Shown here: positions 23,941 through 34,868 of the stretch, in pieces
Layout: each line of letters opens with the position of its first letter
Numbering within the stretch: the stretch's first letter is position 1
Source: Gnetum montanum
Taxonomy: Eukaryota; Streptophyta; Gnetopsida; Gnetales; Gnetaceae
DNA: 64,000 nt
Direction of reading: 5' to 3'
Assembly: GCA_015680685.1 (NCBI GenBank)
Contig: MNCI01007783.1
Location: 147,112-211,111 of the forward strand
Notes under the pieces: generated by a model
Told to the model about the DNA's origin: nothing
Database searches by the model: none
The model's input: only the letters and a program-made list of their open reading frames with translations
Translations under genes and position numbers: made by a program

Positions 23941-23962
23941 TTTTCTGCATAAATAGCGGGAA

Positions 23963-23982
23963 TGACGCGCAAAAACGCGTCA
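23963..23982. promoter_or_regulatory. TGACGCG inverted repeat upstream of peptide gene 1
   Basis: TGACGCG (23963-23969) and CGCGTCA (23976-23982) form a perfect 7-bp inverted repeat around a 6-base spacer. Each arm carries TGACG, the core bound by TGA-class bZIP factors. It lies about 550 bases before the ATG. Confidence 0.4.
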
Positions 23983-24207
23983 AATTCCAGGCCTGCCTAC
24001 AAGGCCACAACCAAGTTTTTAATTCAGTCAAACTGGGCTGCCAGGCAGGTGGGATTTCCAGCTTTCTGTCCGTCAACGACGCGACAGAAAGAAAACCACA
24101 ACATCCAGGAATTGTAATTGCATTTGCAGTTGGATTGTGCGAAATATCAATGCGTGGCCTGCGCGCAGTTTCTCATGTGGGCGTTTGAAAGAATTTGAGG
24201 CATAGTT

Positions 24208-24224
24208 TTGACCGAACATTGACT
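24208..24224 (+). promoter_or_regulatory. Paired W-box motifs upstream of peptide gene 1
   Basis: TTGACC (24208-24213) and TTGACT (24219-24224) match the WRKY-factor W-box. The second lies in a block conserved with 54233-54252 of gene 2 (accgaacattgactcatttt against accaaacattgacgtatttt). Confidence 0.4.
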
Positions 24225-24533
24225 CATTTTTCCTCGTTTTTCCATTGCGCACAGTCCGAGAGACCGATTGCGCAAATGCAACATGTTTACACGTTTTATT
24301 CGACGTGATAGCGGATTTTCAGTTCTGTACTTCTGTTCTGTTCAATTCAATTCAAAGTTCGTGCCCGTCGCCACAATGATTTTTTCTGCGTTACTTCCAC
24401 GCGATACTTGTATGGGCTTTACATTGCCTACCAAGCTTAGCCCCTGCATTGCAGAATACACCAGTCATCTGAATTGCCTTTTGAGTTCCGTGGCCTTTTC
24501 CCCCTTTATCGTTTGTAATCATATCAGCAAGTA

Positions 24534-24832
24534 ATGGCGGTACTGGCTTCAAGAGCACAGACACTTTCAGTGATGATAATGTTGATGGTGGTGCTTTCCG
24601 TTTCGGTTACAGTGGCAGATGCAAGAAATCTGAGGCTGAGGCAACACCGGAACACAGATTATTGCTGCAGAGTCATGTACAGAATGGATCGCAGACTGTT
24701 AATGTAGGCAACATGTCCAAAATTGGAGCTGCAGAACTACCTCTCATAAACTCAAAGTTGCCGTCTGGTCCAAGTCCTGGTGTAGGAAATTCTGTGCCTG
24801 TTTCTGCAGCCACCCAAAACATCCACAGCTGA
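24534..24832 (+). pseudogene. Secreted PIP/PIPL-like signalling peptide precursor, copy 1 (frameshifted)
   Basis: ATG at 24534 opens a 57-codon frame ending at 24707: MAVLASRAQTLSVMIMLMVV, then LSVSVTVADARN, a signal peptide with likely cleavage after VADA. The conserved C-terminal part is in the -1 frame from about 24655 to the tga at 24830-24832: GNMSKIGAAELPLINSKLP, then SGPSPGVGNSVPVSAAT and QNIHS. SGPSxxGxGN closely resembles the SGPSxxGxGH core of plant PIP/PIPL danger-signal peptides; CLE (PSGPxP) and CEP (SPGVGH) are alternatives. Relative to gene 2 there is about a 20-base insertion at 24636-24655 that breaks phase, so this is a pseudogene, a sequence error, or uses unseen splicing. 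The promoter has W-box and TGACG motifs. TATA is weak (tttacatt at 24418, where gene 2 has tttaaata). Retrotransposon P ends about 1.1 kb upstream. Confidence 0.7.
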
Positions 24833-25850
24833 TTCATTGCCAGTCTCATTTAGCATAGTCAGTTCTGTAACTTTCATTCATCGGTTCGTTGTATTCAATT
24901 ATCGTTTCTTATCTTCTCTATTCCATACTATGCTGCTGCAATCCCAGTTGTATCCTTCCTTTTATAAGCCCTAACCTTTTTATGCATACGAAATTTAGAC
25001 TTCTTCTTGATGCCTATGAAAGAGCAGATTGGAGTTTACGATTTATCATATGTAAATTGTAAAATCAAGTTTGTTACGTAATGGATAGTATGAATTATCA
25101 AACAAGAGATTGGGATTCTTTACTTAAGTTGATTTCCTAAGTGAACTTAGAAAAAAACGTTTAAGTTAATCCTTTGATTTTTTGTAATTCAATTGTCTTT
25201 TCAATTTTACATCCCTCAATTTATTTATAAAATGAAGTTTTATTATTATAGATGATATACATTTCAAGTTGTCTAGACATTTCAAATAGTAGAATACCCT
25301 GAAGCTCAGAGCATGCACGAGACTTGTTAGTTAAGGTGTGATTAAGGTGTGACTTGTTGATTAAAGTGCACAACTGTTAAGATACAGCTGAATACAACCT
25401 GTCAGAAAATCAAGCCATGTTACTTTCACCATGTATTTTCAATGCATGTTTTCATTTTAGGTAATCTTAAATTCTATGCACCATCCTATGGAAAATGGTG
25501 TGGGTGCTATTTTTTATAGAAAATGTACCATCTTGGATATTGAATTATATAGAATTGAAAACCATGAATCTTTAAGTGAATAAACAGTATCTTACTAATA
25601 AAATGGTTTGTTAAATGTAACTCATGTACATTATACTAAGGGTCTATATATATCAATAATATATGAAATGAAATAAAGTTTTATTATGTCTCTAGACCTA
25701 TAAGATCTATTGGACATATATTACAATTCCACAAAAAATAAAGATAGACTCTACAAATTGACTAGACACCAATAAGGTAGCAAAACCAAATCATACAAGC
25801 ATTTTGCTTTAACATTATAATGTTATCTTAAATTGGTAATCATGGTACAA
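24833..25850. other. 3' flank of peptide gene 1, then AT-rich DNA
   Basis: 24833-25080 shares blocks with the 3' flank of gene 2 ('tgattca', 'tctcattt', and 'gatgcctatgaaagagcagatt' at 25010-25030 against 'gatgccaatgaaagagcaaatt' at 54990-55011), so the duplicated unit extends about 250 bases past the stop. After 25100 nothing is recognised. Confidence 0.5.
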
Positions 25851-27080
25851 TAAAGAAAAACATGTCATTCATCTTCAAGGGCTTTTAACTTGCACAACCT
25901 ACAAATGTGTTGTGCTTGAGGGAGTTGAATCCATCATCCACTTTTAATTCTAAGATAATACAAACTTAAGTGAAGCTTGTTGATATCATTCTGATACTTG
26001 ATTGAGATAGTAGCTGAGAGATAGTGAACTTTTGCATATAGTTTATGAGATCTAATCTAATATAAGTAAAACTATTTTTAACATTTTATATCAGACCACA
26101 TCTATGTTAAAATTTTATACTTGACTACTTGGCAAATATGCTTAGGATTTTGGTACACATCCTCCCAAGAGATACTCCATTTTCTTAACCATTACATTCC
26201 TCGAAAATACTAACCACACTCTCATAAATCCTCAAGAATTGCTTCAGATAATTTGTCTTGCATTGAGATATGTAAGCTATGAGTGTATGTAATGAACTAG
26301 CTTCTAAAGGTAATAAATCACATTTACATAATAACATTGAGTAAGGTATTTGCATCTTCACCTTTAACTCATTGAGAAGAAAATTTTTTTACACTCTTAA
26401 TATCTTTCCAAAGTTTAGCACTAATTCTAGGTCCCAACGAATACATCCATATAATAAAATAGAATAGATGATAGTGAATCTTCTTTTATATGCTGATGAT
26501 GCTACCTTGTTCTCGACTACCAAGCCTAGAGTCCTAAAACCTTGCACTTGCTTTTTAAAGCATATAGAGCCTTGAAACATTCTTATATTATGTCTTTGAA
26601 ATACTTCCTCCACATGTAATTATTTATATAAATTAAACCCAAATATTTAACATAATCTACTATTTGCACATTGGTACCTCCAAAATACAAGCTATAACAG
26701 GTATCTCTTGTACGCTAGATCATCAATTTGGTTTATCCACAGTTACTTGAATACCAAATGAGCAACATTAATTTTCTAATATTTTCAAAATAGTTTGCAT
26801 ATCTTTTGCAATAGTGGAGATTAAGGCAATATTTTACATATCTCCACTACTTGGGATTCAATTTTCCTAGCATGAATATTTTGCCTGTTGTACAACCATT
26901 CTTACATTTCATCAATAATGATAGTAAAGAGAGTTGGAGAAAGTAAAAAACCTTTCTTAACTCTAATTTTACTTTGAAATTAAAATTATTTATTTGAATT
27001 TTTATCTATAATTTTTTCCTCATACAATCTTTTAGTTGCTGCAATGAAATTTGAAGAGAGGCCAATTTTATGTAAGCATA
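25850..27080 (-). pseudogene. LINE reverse transcriptase remnant
   Basis: On -, RT motif FLLSPTLFTIIIDEM near 26900-26945, then YSILLYGCIRWD (about 26430-26470), the RT C-terminal 'LLYGC' landmark, and near the 3' end CRLCKLKALEDE (about 25885-25920), a terminal Cys-containing motif of these LINEs. It is the same lineage as the + strand LINE at 50160-51960 (SPTLFGLFINELQDWL, VLYGCILYI). The 5' endonuclease region is not recognised. Many stops. Confidence 0.7.
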
Positions 27081-27210
27081 AGTATTTTTTATCTAAATAG
27101 ATTTATCTAGATGCTAAGCTAGCCCCAAAGCTGAAACAATAAAACCTTTTTGAAGAAAACTAAGGTAAAGCTTGAACCTATGACTTCTTCTGAAAAGGTC
27201 ATTCTTTTCC

Positions 27211-27232
27211 TTTTTTTTTTTTTTTTTTTTTT
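27211..27232. repeat. Poly-T tract
   Basis: 22 T residues. It may be the poly-A end of a retroposed - strand sequence. It coincides with the truncation of the copia 3' LTR. Confidence 0.8.
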
Positions 27233-27400
27233 GGGAAAGAACAAGCTTCATTTAGGTTTTTTCCTACGATGATAAAGCACTTTCTTCCAACTAGTTATAT
27301 AAGCTCAACCATGCATTTGGCTTTCTCTATACAAGTTGAAAGAACTTATCATTATAATAGGCTAGAGTTGAAATTGGTTTCCAAGCTCAAAACACCTAAC
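27233..27400 (-). repeat. 3' LTR of the nested copia element (truncated)
   Basis: Read on -, it starts right after the polypurine tract and shares 'gagaaagc', 'gttgagctta' and 'aacctaaatg' in order with 46400-46480. It ends at the poly-T tract. Confidence 0.5.
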
Positions 27401-27402
27401 TA

Positions 27403-27416
27403 TCTCCCCCTTTTTG
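27403..27416 (-). promoter_or_regulatory. Polypurine tract of the copia element
   Basis: 'tctccccctttttg' on + is caaaaagggggaga on -, the characteristic copia plus-strand primer. Confidence 0.65.
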
Positions 27417-28109
27417 ATATTAGAAAGAGAAATACCACAATTCATAACTAAGAGTCAAAAAAAAAAAAAAAACAAGAAAAAGTTCAAAACCATATCATAT
27501 AATAGTTTCAATACACATACAACATCACTACATGCAAAATCATCAACAAAGAGAGCTTGAATAGAATAGATCATATCATGAATAAAAAGATAATAAAACA
27601 CACTAATATTCCTACCATATAAACTAATATTAGTTTTAATAGAGCACCATATTAGGCATTTAGATGAGTAGAGAATCAAAAACACACATGAGTGTAAATC
27701 ACACATATCAAGAAAAAATTAATCAAACAACATGCCAGAAATTAAGGCAATAAGATAAAAACCAATATTCTAGAGGCATAGAAAGTAGAAAACACAAAGA
27801 TCAACATCACAATTTTTTGGCAAAACTAGAATACAAAATGACATAAAACATATACTCCATTTTGTCAAAAAAATGAAAAACGGCTCCCCTTATCCAATAA
27901 GTCAAGCTTAAAACATAGACAATAAAGATAGATATTCATAGAATAAGTATACAAGAAATAAAGGAAACTTAAAATATTCATAACTACCTATTAAACAAAA
28001 ATAAGAAGAAAAGGTAGCTAGAAAATAGAAGAAAACATACATACTCCTCCTACAACAAAGCTTATTAACTTATATTTTATCCCTAAACTAGCAAAAAGAA
28101 AGCCATATG

Positions 28110-28570
28110 ATTACATCTATTTGGATAAAGTAGTCATGCCTAGTAGTGTTCTGAAATAGGTGAACCTATCTCTACTTAAAGCTTTTGTAAAAATATGGGC
28201 TCTAGGCTCATTTGTTGAAAGATAAGATAACCTTATTATTTGCAATTATATTTGATCTTAATGAAAAAAATACTTAATTTTAATATGTTTGGTTTTACCA
28301 TAAAAACAAGATTTTTAGAAATGAAAATAGTAACATTATTATCATACTGATTATAATAGGATTATGAAATAAAATACTAAAGAATTTTAGAATTTGTATC
28401 CACCAAAATTTGTGTAATAATGTGAGTAGCTACATATTCAAATTTAATTGATGATAATGCAATAGAGCTTTGCTTCTTGCTCAATCAAGATAGCATGTTA
28501 GTTCTAGGAAAGTGGCAATTCCAATCCATAGACTAATGATAATCTTTATTACCAACCTAATCAACATTTG
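28110..28570 (-). pseudogene. Copia RNase H domain
   Basis: On - the frames give ITNVD (for the usual TDADWAG), then SKKQSSIALSSIKFEYVA (the SKKQ...ALSSTEAEY block) and, near 28130-28200, HIFTKALSRDRF then LLGM, the canonical copia C-terminal ADIFTK...LGM ending. Stops and frameshifts occur throughout. Confidence 0.8.
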
Positions 28571-28639
28571 TGATAGCTTGTAGCTTAAATTTTTTTCACT
28601 TTGGATACAATAACTCATGATTTGTTGTGTCCTTCATAT

Positions 28640-29400
28640 AATATAAAATTTTTTGAGCTATTACCAATTGCAATTCTTTTGTATTTTCCTAAAACTAAGA
28701 AATTAAGGTCATTACATAAGCTATATTAGGTTTTCTTACTGTTATATAGTGAAGCCTCCAAACAATGTATTTGTGAAGAGTGTCATCTAGCATCTTTCAA
28801 TGATCATCTTTGCATAGATGGGCATGATGCTTAAGGGAAGTAGCACAAGCTTTAGCTTTAATCATACCAAATCATTTAAGAATATGTTAAGCATACATTA
28901 TCTAAGAAATAAAGGTTCCTTCATTAAGCTATTGTATATGAAAAGCTAGGAAATGAAATAGCTCTCCCACCATGAACATCTCAAATTTTGATTTCATAAC
29001 TTTAACAAACTCTCTACATGATCTTGATCTCATTCCTCCAAACATTATGTAATTAACATAAATTAGAGTAATTTAAAATCTCATATCATCATTTTTAACA
29101 TAAAAAGTACTTTCCAAAGAGTTTTTATACACTCATTCTCTAATAGATTTGAATTGAGCTTTTCAAAACAAAGGTATAGTTTTGGTTGCTCTATGTAAAT
29201 TATCTCTTTGATTTCATCATTTAGAAAGGATGAATTCAAATTTATTTGATAGAGCTTAAATTCCTATTTCATTGCAAAAGTTAGAAGCATTATAATAGAT
29301 TCTAGTCTTGCAAATGGAGCAAATGTATCTTGATAATCAAGATATTTAATCAATAATTTCCAACATAGATTTGAATATTTGAGTTCTTCTTCTTAGGTGA
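28640..29400 (-). pseudogene. Copia reverse transcriptase domain
   Basis: On - near 29350-29200: DYQDTFAPFARLESIIML, then FAMK, then EFKLYQINLNSSFLND and YIEQP. These match the copia RT landmarks DYxETFAPVARLESIR, LYQMDVKSAFLNG and YVEQP; the first catalytic Asp (DVKSAFLNG) is Asn here. The YVDD box was not found intact. Confidence 0.85.
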
Positions 29401-29839
29401 TCCTTGAAAGAAATCTCTTATACTTTTTCTCCTTCATCAAGAAGAATTGGTTAATCCTCTTTAGTTTTGCTAGTTTATTCAAATGTCAAAATGTCATCAT
29501 TATTTTCTTCATAATTTGCACTCGTGCCTTTCTTAGTCATTTCTTCATAATTTGCACTCATGCCTTTCTTAGCCACATTGTTAGTTTTCTTTGATAATTC
29601 ATCAATTTTAACATTAGAAGTTTCAACAATCTTTAATGTTTTTAAATTTCAGCATCAATAAGCTTTTGACTAATTAGAATATCAAACAAATATACCATCG
29701 TCACATTAGCTATCAAGCTTATGAAAATTATCTTAATTTTTTAATATTACATTTGTTACCACAAATTTTCAAATAATAAATATTAGTATTCATACCATAC
29801 CACATTTGATAATAATTATTATCATAATTAACACTTATC

Positions 29840-30470
29840 AAACATTTATTGATGATGTACACTAGTATTCTTGCAACTTCATTTCATAAGTGTTTTAGGA
29901 AATTATTTACTTCCGTTATTGATCAAGTAGTTTCCAATATTATTTCATTTATTCACTCCACTAGACCATTTTGTATTGGTATCCTAGCTAATGAAAATTA
30001 TCTCTTGATACTTACATCCCTACATAGCTCATAAAACTCATTTAAGGTGGAATCGCCTCCATTATCATTCCTAACTACTTTGATTTTTTAGTCTCATTTA
30101 AATTTGAACCAAAATTTTAATTTCCTTAAATATTTTAAATATATTATACTTCTTAATGCAAGTTAGCCATGACATTCTTGTATAATCAAATGAGGTAGAA
30201 ATATTTGTTGCCATCAATACTAGCTACATGAAAGGCTCTACAAACATCCATATATAATAATTTAAGTGTATATTTTCCATGTAAATTAAATGATTTAAAA
30301 GTAGATTTGGTTTGTTTATCATGTTAACAAGTAGGAAATACATCTTATAAATAACTTACTTGAGGCATACTTCTCACCCCTTGTACCTTAACAAGAGCTT
30401 GTATGGTGATTAATCATAGATGTTCAAGTATCTTGTACCATAAAGTGTTGTTGCTTATTTTAGAGAAAAG
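29840..30470 (-). pseudogene. Copia integrase domain (degenerate)
   Basis: On - between 30280 and 30030 the broken frames read LNYYIWMFVEP, FDYTRMSWL, and after frameshifts words matching KEFK, then the 'TPQQNG' region as NTNTKWSSG. Position between protease (30530) and RT (29400) fits copia. Heavily decayed. Confidence 0.6.
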
Positions 30471-30499
30471 TATTAGAGATTGAGGCTACTAATTTATAT

Positions 30500-30560
30500 A
30501 TTGGGAATAATCACTATTTAGAAACCATGTATTTGGATTACATGAGCTCTTTAAAGCTAA
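30500..30560 (-). pseudogene. Copia protease active-site region
   Basis: On - NTWFLNSDYSQYIN at about 30503-30545 corresponds to the copia WxLDSGCSxHM motif; the catalytic DSG reads NSD. It lies about 230 bases from the boundary with element M. Confidence 0.7.
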
Positions 30561-30770
30561 ATGAATAAGAAGAACTCTTATATTTATTGGTTTTCAAACA
30601 TGTTATCCTATTTTCACATTTCTTGAAAAAGGCTTAGCAATATATGCTTGAAAGGTAGATATATACTAAGGAATAACATACATTCCACAATCTTTAGGTT
30701 TATGACTCAATCTTTCATAGTTAATACAATAGCCTTAAAATTAATTAGCAAATGATTTTATGTTGTACTT

Positions 30771-31768
30771 TGATGAGTAGTGAAGTACCCCTATGTGCAA
30801 CCATATGAATCACAAAGTCTTCACACATGATCTAGTTGAATTACACCGACTATATGTTGTTTAGTACACTTGTGCTCTAGAAAGTGAATTTTTCCTTAAC
30901 AGTCATTCATTGTCTTGCCAATTACACTTGTGATGTACAATGGTATGGTTAAGTGTAATTGAGGCATATGATTTTTATTATTTTATGTTTTATGATCCTA
31001 GTGCTTAGAATAGATAAATAAAGTAATTTAATAGCTAATTTAATTTAACTAATTAACTAAACTCTAACTAGTCTTAACATAAGCATCCAATCCCACATTT
31101 CGTACACATCCTAAACCCACATATCCACTACTGGGAATATCAAGTGTCATGCTACTAGGTGAACCAAGCAATAACGTTGTTGGAATTACCAAGCGAATAT
31201 GTGTTTATGCTTGAAGTGAGCATACTTATATGTTTAATCTATTTAGATTAATTAATTAATTAACTAAAGTATAGTTTATCTTAATTAATTACATAATTAA
31301 TAAAAATAGTAAATGCAAAAATAAATCATTAATCTATTTCAAGTGTTACAAGGTTTGATCAAAAGGCTCATCTTTATTATTGTTTACACAAGTATGCTTA
31401 GGTACATCAGTGCTTGAATAAAGATGTGTACACTTTCTAACTCTTACTACAAGCACTCAAAGAAATATTCTAACTCTCAAATGACAAAACTATTATAGCT
31501 TTGCTACAACTATGAATTTTCTCTCTATTAACATGGTTGATAAGCACATATTTATAGACTTTATTGTGATGCTATGTCGATAGGGCCCCATAGATGTAGC
31601 AAATGCTACATTGATGGAACAACACCATGTATATGAAGCCATGTTGAGGAGGGCCCATCAATGAGGCCATGTCAACAGGGTCCTGTCAACGAGGCCACAT
31701 CAATGGGGGCTTGTCAACTAGGCCATGTTAATGAGGGTCCATCGATGTGATAGTTTGATTGTTCATCA
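30771..31768 (-). repeat. 3' LTR of element M
   Basis: 998 bases. On - it starts TGATGAACAATC at 31768 and ends CTACTCATCA at 30771, giving inverted termini TGATGA/TCATCA. TATA 'ctataaatatgtgc' is at 31559-31546. U3 contains four 28-bp tandem units. Confidence 0.85.
31632..31743 (-). repeat. 28-bp minisatellite in LTR U3, four units
   Basis: Units at 31632-31659, 31660-31687, 31688-31715 and 31716-31743, each with the frame aayrAGGCCAYRTYAAYRGG on + and ending in TC. The 5' LTR of the same element (about 43790-43822) has one unit only. Confidence 0.8.
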
Positions 31769-31779
31769 TACCCCCATGA
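31769..31779 (-). promoter_or_regulatory. Polypurine tract of element M
   Basis: On - 'tcatgggggta' directly before the LTR start TGATGA; matches element P. Confidence 0.75.
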
Positions 31780-32029
31780 CTAAATGAAAACTTGTCCTCA
31801 AGTTCTTTTACAAAATTTTTGAGGTATGGGATTATTGATTGACTCTTGGCATAACAAACTAAAAAAACAAAATTGAGTGTTGGAGTGTATAAATCAACAA
31901 CATTAAAAAAAAATTTGGTGTTCATGACATAAAAATTGTACATCATTACATAACTACTCAAAATTGGACAACACATCCTTTGATGACATGAAGATAGTTG
32001 AGAAGATAAAATAGTCCTAGGCGATGAAG

Positions 32030-34868
32030 GTTCCTGAGGTTTTGAAGGACCTTCACCAGCTTCAGGTGCATGTGGTGGTTGAGGTGGCTATGGCTATCCT
32101 ACTGGAGCTACAACCTCCAATGGAATGTGAAAGACATCTAGTAATGACTTCATCTTATCCTCCTTGCTCTAGGGATCATTCATAGTCTATGTGACATCAC
32201 CAATATGGGCTAGAATGGGGATATCCCATGGATAGGGTACTACTAGAAATATCTACTTAACATTGATAAACTAGGCAATGAATTGTTTGCATTCAACATC
32301 AAATGCCTTGACTACATTTTGTAGCTTCTAGTAGTCATTCATTATTTTGGCCAAGTTCTTGACAATAGATCTTTCATGAATGTGTTTGCCCTTGACAACC
32401 TCAAGTTCAGGGTTTTCCACTGCAAGATTTTTCTTGGTGTCCTTATGATACTTGAACTAGGCCTTGTACAATAAGTACAAGCTAGCCACTTGCTTTTCCA
32501 CTTTTAACCATGGTAGTTTAGTAGTCAACATAGCCAAGTTTGTGTATTGGAGATTAGTGAGCTTCATGTATTTTGTCTTCCACTATCTATAACTTCTTCA
32601 GGAAAATTTTAGCTTTATTATAGTGATCAATCCCATCAATGATGGATTTCCATAATTTGCATTCATTTTGAAGTTGCTAGAGGGTCTCATTTACCTTTTC
32701 CTTTGTCACTTGAATATGTTTCTTATTTACTTCTTTCTATAGGGTGACCTCATCTTTGTAGTAATCCTCAACTCTTTCAAATTTGAGAGTTTTGACTTCC
32801 AAGAAACTACCTCTATTGTAGTCTTTTGGTGAAGGATGCAAACCTCTTTTATGGAGAGGTTTCTATTCTGAGCTACCAATGTTCTTAGCTTTATGTTTTC
32901 TTTAGCTAGTTGCCCCTACTACTAATGGATAAATTCGATCAACCATTATTTATGCACATCAACATTTTGTAGGCGATAGTTCTTTATGGTCAATTGCACA
33001 TTTTCCTGTGGGTTAGATCCAAGGCCTTCTAAATTTTGTGCTAGGTAGCTTCTTCCAAGGATCATTAGAACACCAATGTCTCCATCGTACTCTCAACCCC
33101 TTTTAGCCTAGTGTGAAGCTATTCGAGAGCTTCATCTTGTGTTAATGCTAGGTTGAGAAATGTAGGGTTAGCAATATGGGCTCTTAATTTAGCAACTTTA
33201 GTAGCCAAGCATTCATTCAACTCCTTGGCTGTGTCAAGTTTCCCTTCAAAAATAATGCTTTTTCCCTTTACCACTATCAAATTTGACTAGGCTACAATAA
33301 TACTATCTAGAAGATCAAAGACATCTAGAAGTGGTTGCCCAGTTCCTACTAGTCAATCCACCAATTGTTCATTTTGCATTGCACTAAATCTACCACTTAT
33401 GGTCCCTACAAATGTTTGCACATCTTTAAGTGCAATTACATTTAGTAAAGACATCATAGGTGCATTGAGGGTTTTCATAATTCTATTAGCAACCAACCTC
33501 TATAGTTGTCTCCTACTCTTGGTGCTACATCACTAGTATTATTGCCCCCTTGCATTCCTCCAAATGCATCAAGAAGGTTGTAGCATTTACAGAAATCTTT
33601 GGGAGTGGCTATTATTCTATGAGAGATATCATTACCTCTCTGGTGCTAGGATTCAACCTCGTAGAAAATTGCATTCATTGGGTTAAGAAAATGGATCCAC
33701 CTCCTTCCATCAGGCTGATTGTTTGGGCCATCTCATTTAGGTGACTCATCACTAGCTAGTACACAGATGGGTCTCCATCATTCATGCTTGATAGTTTCTT
33801 TTTCTGACTCAAGAGCCATTCTTAGTAGTTGCACAACCATTGGGATGTTTTAGTGACATACAACATACTTTTTTGAGTGGTAGGTGGAGGTGGTGCCTGC
33901 TACTCCTCTTCTTTAATAGTTGTTGTATGAATTTAATGCTTCATCATCGTCACCTAATTAGTGGTTGCAGTGCATATAACAACATCATTTGTATAGTGGA
34001 CTATCCCTCCCCTTCAATAGAGTTTTTTGATGAGGCATGGGAAGGGAAGTGTCTCCCTTCTATGTTCATTTTCTTTAAATCCCTTCTCTATCTTCAAATG
34101 AATCAGATGTAGAAGGTTGAAAATGAATCTCCCACTTAGAGCAGTGCACACTTGGGAAAAAAAGGTAGTGATCTTAATGGGCCTCACTATGAGGTTGAGG
34201 TGAAAGGCTAAAATCTTGTAGTAAATTCTTTCTACTAGTGTGAGCACATCATACTCCTTTCAGTTGATACCATAGCACCACTACATTCATTTCTTTTTTA
34301 TGTTGGGATTTGCTTGCATTCGAATCTCACCAAGATTTTCCTAGTTTCTAAGAATCCAAGTGCCTTAGTAATAACCTACACCAAGCAGGACACTAAAATG
34401 TACTTAATTTTGACCATTGAACCCACTTGCCTATTGTTCCAAAATAAGAATGTCTCTCTCATATACCACTCCTTGCTAGAAGTGATAATTGGTCACATGT
34501 GAGAGGTCTTTGGTTGGTCTTGTACCTCTTTAGGTGCTTTCTTCAAGAAAGAGCCAAAGTTTAATTCTAGAAGCATTTTTTTTCTAGGTGTCCCTTGATT
34601 TGATTTGATTTAAGTAGGCTTCTGTTAAGGTCACCTCAAGGTTTACTTTCAAAGTTGGTGCCTCATCTATGTAGGAACATTTTATTGCTACTACTTGTTT
34701 TAGGATTTGATGAATAGATTCCATTTTGGCTTCTCCCCTAAGAGGACCCATGACATGGGTTACAAGTGATTTTTATTAGACTTGTTCTTGGCCCCTTCCA
34801 ATTCTTAGCCATTTCTCCCTTGGTTGAGATGGTTCTCCTTCTTGTGTGTGTTTCCATTTTGGTGCCAT
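32030..34868 (-). pseudogene. Extra 3' ORF (ORF3) of element M
   Basis: Start ATGGCACC at 34868, directly after 'gtgatcatag', as in element P. It reads MAPKWKHTQEGEPSQPREKW and after a few stops continues with words matching P (ETFLFW, then ALGF), followed by a long charged, coiled-coil-like half. It ends near 32030 in a Pro/Gln-rich tail. About 950 codons. Stops are common. There is no membrane segment or catalytic motif I can name; conservation of position and length in two elements and a fragment shows it was a real gene of this family. Confidence 0.6.

Noticed and set aside
24268-24534. 88-codon ORF ending at the start of peptide gene 1
   Set aside because: Lies over the promoter and leader of the gene and matches nothing; at most an upstream ORF.
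31621-31760. CRISPR-like regular repeat
   Set aside because: The 28-bp units are contiguous with no spacers and sit in an LTR U3 of a plant retrotransposon; a minisatellite, not CRISPR.
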